Assembly (NCBI RefSeq): GCF_032854445.1
Contig: NC_088297.1
Coordinates: forward strand, 10,378,163-10,442,162
Direction of reading: 5' to 3'
Length of the DNA: 64,000 nt
Source: Liolophura sinensis
Lineage: Eukaryota; Mollusca; Polyplacophora; Chitonida; Chitonidae
In this document: one piece after another, positions 11,699-20,500 of the stretch
Layout of the letters: each line of letters begins with the position of its first letter
Numbering within the stretch: the first letter of the stretch is position 1
The notes under the pieces: generated by a model
Databases searched by the model: none
Told to the model about the DNA's origin: nothing
Seen by the model: only the letters and a program-made list of their open reading frames with translations
Made by a program: the position numbers and the translations under genes

Positions 11699-12125
11699 GA
11701 GTATAGGACATGGGAGTCCAGACCAAATTTTAATCAACACATTCGACAAGGATGATTATACTGATACACAACGTTGAGAATACAAACTTTCTGAAAATGA
11801 CACGTGATTTATATGTAAAACTATGGGAAATGATTGTCGTTTGACGACGAAATGTAGGAATAGACTTCATGAAACGTTTCGTCAGAAGATATTTATCCGC
11901 ATATATACCCCTAAAATATGATGACAGTTTCTGTTCATATCAGCTTAAATTTGTCACACAGACCCGAAGGCGAGATTCCCTCTATTCACGAATCTCCAAT
12001 CCTTGGTTTAATATAATTTTAAACATTCTGAATACAGCTTAACACACGTATTAAAAAGGCACCACATAACTGGCATTTTCTATCCTGATAATAGGTGCTA
12101 TTTTAATAATTTCCGTCATCGGTTG

Positions 12126-12436
12126 TTATCTCAGTGACGATTGGTTGAATAAGAAGACAAAGAAAAGTGCCGCCAGAAGACCCATCCGCTCTGCTTTAAG
12201 CCTGTTTCCATTCGAACATGTTCTGGGCGTGGTTACCAGATTTGGAATCTTGTTACAATGGTTTTTATTGGCTCCTACACACGAAGCGTACGCCATGACA
12301 GTCCCGACGTAGTTTTGCTCGTGCACGCCAGACAGCAGGTGCGCCATTGGTCCGTTTGCAAACACGGTGACGTCGTCTCCGCCATGAGTTTCCAAGGTGA
12401 GGTTAACAGCGCTCTGTTGCCTGTAATCCTTATCAC
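12126..12436 (-). CDS. ALP: alkaline phosphatase exon 10 (last, GPI signal)
   Basis: Acceptor TTTGTTTCAG|GTGAT, phase 1; stop at 12126-12128. Encodes [20 protein letters not shown] (Zn ligand His461), [16 protein letters not shown] and [10 protein letters not shown], then a Cys-containing spacer (TCSNG) and the hydrophobic tail [13 protein letters not shown], which fits a GPI-anchor signal. Confidence 0.95.
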
Positions 12437-14488
12437 CTGAAACAAAGGCGGGAGATGAGCAGGGCTGATAAAACAGAAAAATAGACGAGAGAAGGGAGAA
12501 AGGGAAACTTCCGTAAGGCCTTTTAACACAGCGGTCCAAAGCTATAAATGAATCCGAGCCTTGTTATTGCACAGGCCGCACGGTCTGTGATTCTGTGTAT
12601 TTTAGGCCAGGGAGTCCTAGTTTGCTGCTATGCAACAGGTCTGGGGTAAAGGATAGCACAGTTGGTAGAGCGTCTGATTCAGTAAGCGGTAGATCCGCGA
12701 TCAATCCTGGGTCGGGTCATACCCAAAACCTTAAGAGAGGGAGTTGTAACTTTCTCGCTTGGCGTTCAGCATTAAGGGGATAGTGCAACGCCTGGTTGAC
12801 CCGTATCAGTATAACGGCTAGGGCGGGCTGGCTTACTTGCCTTCGTCTTAGTGAATCAGCACTAGATTAAAGAGCGGTGGAAATCCGTCCTGCAACTTCG
12901 TCGTGGTCATATGAGTGAAAAATTCTTAAGTCCTACGTTAAACCTCAAACACTCAAGCACTCACTCAGTCCACCTGTCTACATTGGGAGGGGGGAGTTTC
13001 CATGGTGAAAATTTGAAATTCTTGGTAAGATGTAAGGGTATAAGTTGTCGGTTAGCGTTGGAGCTGCGAGTGACGTTCTTTTGACGTTACTAAGTACCCA
13101 CCACAACTGCTGGGATACATATAGAAAGGTCAAGATTTCAGCGGTCTATCTAAATAAAAAATTGTATGCCTACTTTTTTACAGTCTCGACAAAGTGGCCA
13201 GCAATACTTACCGACAAAGGAATGGTTGAGATTGAGGTACAGCACTAAACATTGTCTCTGGCGGAAAACTGATAGAGGTCTCAGACACAATTTACTGGGG
13301 TTTTTTTCCCCTGAACTAGCTTACATCATACTTCTAGTGTTTACTGGCTCGCATAAAATCCTTACATCTTAAAATTACATCCCAATTGGTTAATGTTACA
13401 GTGATATTTAATTTCCATGCGCGATTTTCAGCACAATGTAGACAAGATATTGGATCTGCAAGCGAAATACGTCCTTTTCCCTTAACTTCCGGTATGGCGT
13501 CACTAACATAAAACCTTGCCCGCCTAAAACAACTCGAGTTTGAGCTGCCTGTTGACAATTTTTCTGTTGACAATTGTTCCTGGAGATGGAGATTCCACAA
13601 GAAAAAACATTTCTGACTTACGTCAAATTTAAAACCTCTTCAAGATGGTTAGGTTTTGAAAGTGAAATTTGGACATCTTTGTCTTAAGATAGCATTGATC
13701 AGGTGGACAAATTGTTACTTTGTAAAGTCGAAAAATGAGCTTTAAGATCGTATTTCAAATTTGACTTAAGTCACAAATGGCTGTGTGGAATTGTCCCCTG
13801 TTCCCTTCTTAGATGTCAGGTGTGAAAGGCAAATGTTAAGCACACTATGGTGACGTCATGCCTGAAGCTACAGGAAAAGTACGATCCCTCATCTGAAAGC
13901 AAAGGAGTGCACGCCAAGAAATTAGCAGGGTGAATCCACCACTGTTGCTCATACTCACATGTTATTTATTTGTTTATTTGTTTATTTATTTGATTGGTGT
14001 ATTACGCCGTACTCGAGAATATTTGACTTATACGTCGGCGGCCAGCACTTTGGTGGGAGGATACCAAGCAGAGCCCGGTGGGGGGTGGGGGGGAAAGCCA
14101 CGACCATCCGGCCGGAAAAGAAGCCAGCATAAGATGGATCTGAACTCACGGCGACCATATTGGTAGGAGGTTACTGAGTCATTGCGCCATGAGGGCTTGC
14201 TAAGCCGCTCGGCCACGGAGGCCCCTATACTCACCTGTGTCCACTCCGCTAAGATTCTGTCCTCCCGTACCCTGGGCCGTTTCCATACAGGAGGATCGTC
14301 ATGGGCATGCCGTCCGGAATCGTGTGGTAACTGTCACTGCCGTCCAAAATAATCGTCCAGTCTGAAACAATGGGCAATTTGGCAAAAATTGGCAACTTCT
14401 CTTTTCAGCTGAAGATCTTAAGAGATTTTGAGTCGCACTCGAGTCTAGCTTATTATTTGGCGTTTTCACGGAAAATCTTTAGAGCTGA

Positions 14489-14543
<55 letters not shown>

Positions 14544-17500
14544 GAATAATTCGGCAAGATATACAGGCTGATTAACTGACAATATTATAAGAAACTAAAA
14601 CTTCATGGCGAGAAAATTAACTTAAGGCATGTTGCTGAAATGAAAAGATACTGTAAAAGAAAATTATTAAGACAAGTGTCTACCGAGAATATCACTTCCT
14701 CTGGAGGGGTAACCTGATAGCACCATGCTATGGGCGTGGTCAGCTGTCACGATGATGAGTGTGTCCTCCTGATTGGTGAGTTTACAGCCTTCTCCACAGC
14801 CGTCTCCATTGCAATCGTTTCGGTTAATGCCCTCTTAGCCATGCTGTCATGATGAGCATGGTCAATTCGGCCCCCTGGTGATTCAAGGGAAAAAATCAAT
14901 TGGTAAATTGGTGCCTTTAATTCTTCCATATTGGTTGTCCCTCCCTTGAACTGACATCCTATGCATTAAACAACTCTAAACTTGACTTAAAAATCTAAAA
15001 TATGCAGGAAAAGACCAGTTTTGAAACAAAACTATCAGCATCAAACTGCACAATCCAAATTTTTGACACTGCAGCTTTTTGTTCAACTTTCGCTTTATCG
15101 ATATAATTTTTGACAATAATTGGTCATAGAAAGGAACAAAACACATCTAAGCAATCGTAAATTACGCCTATACCCACCTTCTATAAACAGGAAGTAACCT
15201 TTGGTGTTTTTTGAAAGTACGCGGATGGCCTTCTCTGTCATTTCTGCCAATGACGGCTCATCGGTTTTGTTTCGGTCCAACTCGAAAGACATATGGACTC
15301 GGGTTAAACAGCCCTGGGGGTCAAGCATATGAACTAAGACTTACTTTTCTTAACAGTGGGAGGCAGGTGAAAAGCACTGTCTCATACAAACGATATAAGC
15401 ACAGTTCCACCTATATTTTTTTCAACGACTGACATTTATATCTGAAATAAAACTGTTAATTTTGGGGGGTAATATCAGACATGGGCAATATCATTCAATT
15501 GATAAGGAATTGAAAGCAGAATGAGAGTCACTAGCGATATTTCGAACCAAACTTGATGCTGTTTATCTTAATCCGTAGAAAGTCGTGATAACACTGTGTC
15601 TTAAACACAGCGTCTTACCCAGTAGGCAGTCGGTGTTAGAATCCATCATTTGTGTTCGGTTCCACACGTAATCACATTCACGGCCGAGGTTTTTCTGTTT
15701 CTCTTGCCATATCTCAAACAAGAAAACATATTATATATACTTAAAGGGAAAGACAACAAAATACTATAACCAAAGTTATTTCAGAAGAGGTCCAGACAGA
15801 TCTAAAGGAGCAAAGGCATTTTTTTTTATTACGGGCTTGGTTACTCTAAAAATCATCTTTTAATCTGGAATTCTTACGAGGCCCTAAAATACACCATTTT
15901 AGAGAAACCAGAAACACAATGTCGCGTCATAGGGCACCCTAAGCTCTTCGGTATTACCCGGCGAGGCACTCATGTTACCGTGCTAAGTACGGTCGCCTTA
16001 TTATTACAACCTAACATCACGCATTGTGGCCTCCTGGTTGAGACCTTGGGGAATAACGCCTGATGAATTCTATTACCCAATTTCTCCTTGAAAATATTTA
16101 TTTATTTGATTGGTGTTTTACGCCGTACTCAAGAATATTTCACTTATATGACGACGTCCAGCACTATGGTGGGTGGAAACTGGACACAGCCCGGGGAATC
16201 CCACGACCATCCGCAGGTTGCTGGCAGACCTTCCCCACGTACGGCCGGAGAGGAAGCCAGCATGAGCTGGACTTGAACTCACAGCGACCGCATTGGTGAG
16301 AGACTCCCTGGGTCATTACGCTGCGCTAGCGCGCTAAACCAACTGAGCCTCCTTGAAAATAGCTTCAAAGTACATCAGAATTGTCCTCGAAATCAGAGGG
16401 AAAAGAGCCGATTTAACAATACTTCTACATGGCAAAATGGAAAACTAGGAGCGGGTAACGTCACAAGCGGAACAGATGATTTGATTCTCGGAAGAAATAC
16501 TTCGCTCATGACTGGTTGAAACTGAGAATTGATTTTCAATACGAGGGCGTTTTTGTTTACTTTGAACTGCGATATCTTTTATATCCTACCTCTCAAAAAT
16601 AAAAAGTATTTTTTTTTTTACTTTAAATGCGACTCTCCTTCGATAAACATATACATTTGGTCTAGTGCTGTCTTTCATGTTAAAGGAGAAGAAAATATAG
16701 TCACGACTTTGCCTGCATCGAAAATATTTGTGCGTTAGAAAATAGTGAGATCATAACAAGCAAGGAATCAAATTAAGCTCGTATATGTCTTGGGAAGTTG
16801 TGGGCACAGCCCATTGTGCCAACCTGATATCACCGTTAGACTGAGCTCTCTAACACTGTAGAGCCCACTTGCACGAAGCCCTCTTAAAGTTAAGAATACG
16901 TAACTACCATGGCAACGTAATACCTACAGTGCTGATTGCCATGGTAGTTACGTGCTCTTAACGTTAAGGGGGCTTCGTGCAAGTGGGCCAATGCACGTCA
17001 AGTGGTTTGATCCCAAAGACTCAAAACAGGAAACAGCCGTCTGCATCTATCGTCCAGGCAATTGTAAATTCAGACATTGTAGTTGGTCAAAAATATGACA
17101 CACGTCTTTGTTTGTTTAGGTTTTTTCAGATTTATTATTTCAAAAACTGAGCTTGAGTTCATTTCTGGCCTATGAACACCTGGTTTTCAACAAAAAGCAA
17201 ATTATATTTTTCCTTACATTCAACTATACATCCTTACATTCCCTTCAGGTATATATGTATCTGTTCACATGGCCACAAATACAAATTTGGTCAATCAAAA
17301 ATACAAATTAGGGAAACAATGTGCAGAGTGATTAACTTTGTACTACCTTAGTTAAATCTAAGCCGTCTCTTCGTCCGTGCACTGCCGAGTTTTTGCCAGT
17401 TTGTGGGTCCGAGGCGTTGTAAGGCAGAAAGTAGTACCTCCCTCCACCCATGAGAACCTGATGACAACAAAATGACAATATTACTCCACTTGTTCAAAAT

Positions 17501-20500
17501 AATTAAATGGAAGCAAATACAAAATATACTTCACAGAAACAACACAATGATTGGCGATTTACGACTCGTATATGCCAAATATATTTATTTATTTATTTAT
17601 TAAGTTGATCGGAGTTTTACCTCGTACACTAGAATATTTCACTTATACGACCGTGGCCAGCGTTATTGTGGGAGAAAACCGGACAGACCCCGCGGGAAAC
17701 CCACGAACATCCGCATGTTGCTGCCAGACCTCCTCACGTATGACTGGAGAGAAAGTCAGCATGCAGGTCCCAAATATAGGCCTCTCCTCTCCCTCCTCAT
17801 CCACCTCCCCCTCCCCCTACCTTAATAAACTCTTTGTTGTAAAAACTCTTGCCTCATTTTGATATGACATACCGTGTCAAGAGCAGAGTGTCCGTGTAAA
17901 CCACAGACCTTTGGCAAGATACTGACGAACGTTCCGACGTACAGAAATGCACAGAATATTGGTGAGGAGAGATCCTGAATTTTTCTGTGTAAGTATATTT
18001 TTTTGAGTTAAAATCCACTTTGTTTTTTCCCTGAAAAAAAGTAAGTCAAATGAATTCCCCTGTCGAACCAGTATGGGTCTAGATCTGTGTGAATTTTTAA
18101 CAGCTGCGCGGCCCTAAGTGTGCTTTATACGCCTTAAGAACCGCGGCGTAGCAATACCGTGATATGAGAGCTGTTCATGGCGAGCTGGTAAGCGATGTCA
18201 GTGCACTTCCCGGAGGCTTCAGCTGGCACGTCCGTGTCGCCTTCCCAGTACCTATTCACCGTGTGGGCGTAGGCTGCTGAAGGAGTGGCGTGGGTCAGCC
18301 GAGTCGTCGTCACCACACCTGTAGACTTACCTGTGAATTTAATGATTAACTGATTGATCGAGTGACTCATTGATAGATTTATTCGTTCACTAAATTGATG
18401 ATTTTAATTCACTGATTGAACGTGAACTGGTTAATTCATCCATTCATAAACAGATTCATTCATTAATTCATTGTTTGTTACATGCTTTGATCCATTTTTT
18501 GGTTCAGTTATTGATGTATTGATTGATTCACGGCTTGGTTAATAGATCCTGATTGATTGGGCTTATTGATTTTCTAATTGATTCTCTCGTTAAATAATTG
18601 CCTGTTTTATTTGTCGATCGCTTGATTCATAATTATATCAGAAAAATCAATGCCTGGTCACATATATCAGTTTATTACCAAAACCTGGTAATATACCTCT
18701 TCAGCAGTAAAGAAAAACACACAAATGTTGCAACACACGTGAACATGCAGGGGCCAGGGTTGGAGGAGGGGGGGGGGGGATTAGCCATGGAGACAATCGT
18801 CATGTTTCCGTGCACTCTGATACGTAAGGTCTGCCTAGAAACTTGTGGATGGCTGTGTTGCTTGGTGAAATATCCACGACTGGTGCATGGCAGGTTTATA
18901 AGTGGGGCGGTACGATGAACTACAGACGACAAAACTCTGTCCGTATGGTAATCAAACCCAGGCAATCTGGCGTGTACACATATGGGGCACTTTTTATATC
19001 CTTCTTTTGTTTCAAAATTATATGCGCCGAAAATGATCCAACGTCGATGCAGGCATATAAATGTACGCTTTGAAACAAATTTTATGACATATACATTTGT
19101 GTGGTCAGCTGTTATGGTCATCGTATATTATGATATTTTTGAAAAAATGATTTTATTAAAGAAAAATAATAAGCAGCGATGACACGGTGATTCTTGGCAA
19201 ATGCTTACACGTAACTGGAAAGTCGGAAAACGCAAATAGACAGTGTTTAAGATAGGGAGAGGAAGGGAGGGTATGGCGACTGATACGACGTATCGTCCAC
19301 TGGAAATAGTACTGAACCATAAGTGGTTAAATAAAGACGTCGGCATCACGAGCGAGAGCCTCGGATTCAATCATCAGTAGATTCATGCTTCACAAAAAAT
19401 GATAACCTTAGTGCTTTCAAGTATCAGACACTGGTGTCTGTATGCTGCGAAAGGGGTCGACACATGGGGTGTATACATCTCGCCTTGTTATAGACGCTGC
19501 GTGCCGTGCAACGTTTTTAGTCAACGTCCCAAATTATTACTGCAAAAAACTGCTGCGTCATGGTTTTATTCGATCAAAGGTCTTCACTCTAAGGATCTTA
19601 AATTTTACAATGTGTACAATTCTTTTCAGGGTAAAATGTCGACAGATTTGTCTTAATCTTTAGCGCTCTGCTTCAGAATTGTCTCTTATTCGACTTTCTG
19701 ATAAAGGGAATATATACACATCGCGTTGAAAAAAATCCCCATATTTCGCACATGTACAGCTGCATTCAAAGTGAATTTGACATAAAAATATTGATGAACT
19801 TTTAACTATCACGTTACACTCTTTATACAAATTAAATTTATTCGTCTGGAACTTTCCTTGCGTTTTCCTTAAAAACTATTGACTGTCTCTTTTGCATTAA
19901 ATCCGTCCTAATTACTTTATACACTTTCTTTGGTTGAAGTTTAAATTGTTTTTAATTACATCTCTTAGCTTGAATCGATACTGATTGCTTTATTTCTTTT
20001 ATTCCATTAGTTCTTTGCATGGTTTGTTTTGAACGTTATTCAGGAAAATGATCATGTCAATATTGACCCGGAACGTCCATTATGGCTGACTGGCCCGGTT
20101 AGCACAGTTGGTAGAGCGTCCGCTTCGGGACCGGTAGATCCAGGATCAATCCTTGATCGAGTCACACCTAAGACTTTAAAAGCGGAAGTTGTAACTTCCT
20201 CGCTTGGCGTTCAGCGTGAAGGGGATAGTGCAACGACTGGTTGACCCGTATCAGCATAAAGGCTCGGGCGGGGCGGCTTACTTGCCTTCGGCAAGTCGTC
20301 TCAGTGAAGCAGCACTAAATAAAAGAGCGGTGGAAATCCGTCCTGCAACAAGGAGGCACATTACACGTACATGCACCCTAATGATTCCTTCGTCGTCATA
20401 TGACTGAAAAATTGTTGAGTACGACGTTAAACCCCAAGCACTCACTCACTCACTCCATTATGGCTGACAGCTGTTATATACCGTTCTGAGCACACACTGA

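Noticed and set aside
14771-14790. Micro-intron explaining the exon 8 frame break
   Set aside because: The GT...AG pair there is only 17 bases, far too short for a spliceosomal intron.
20091-20165. tRNA gene
   Set aside because: Only a tRNA-derived SINE head: diverged stems, followed by a SINE body and flanked by target-site duplications.
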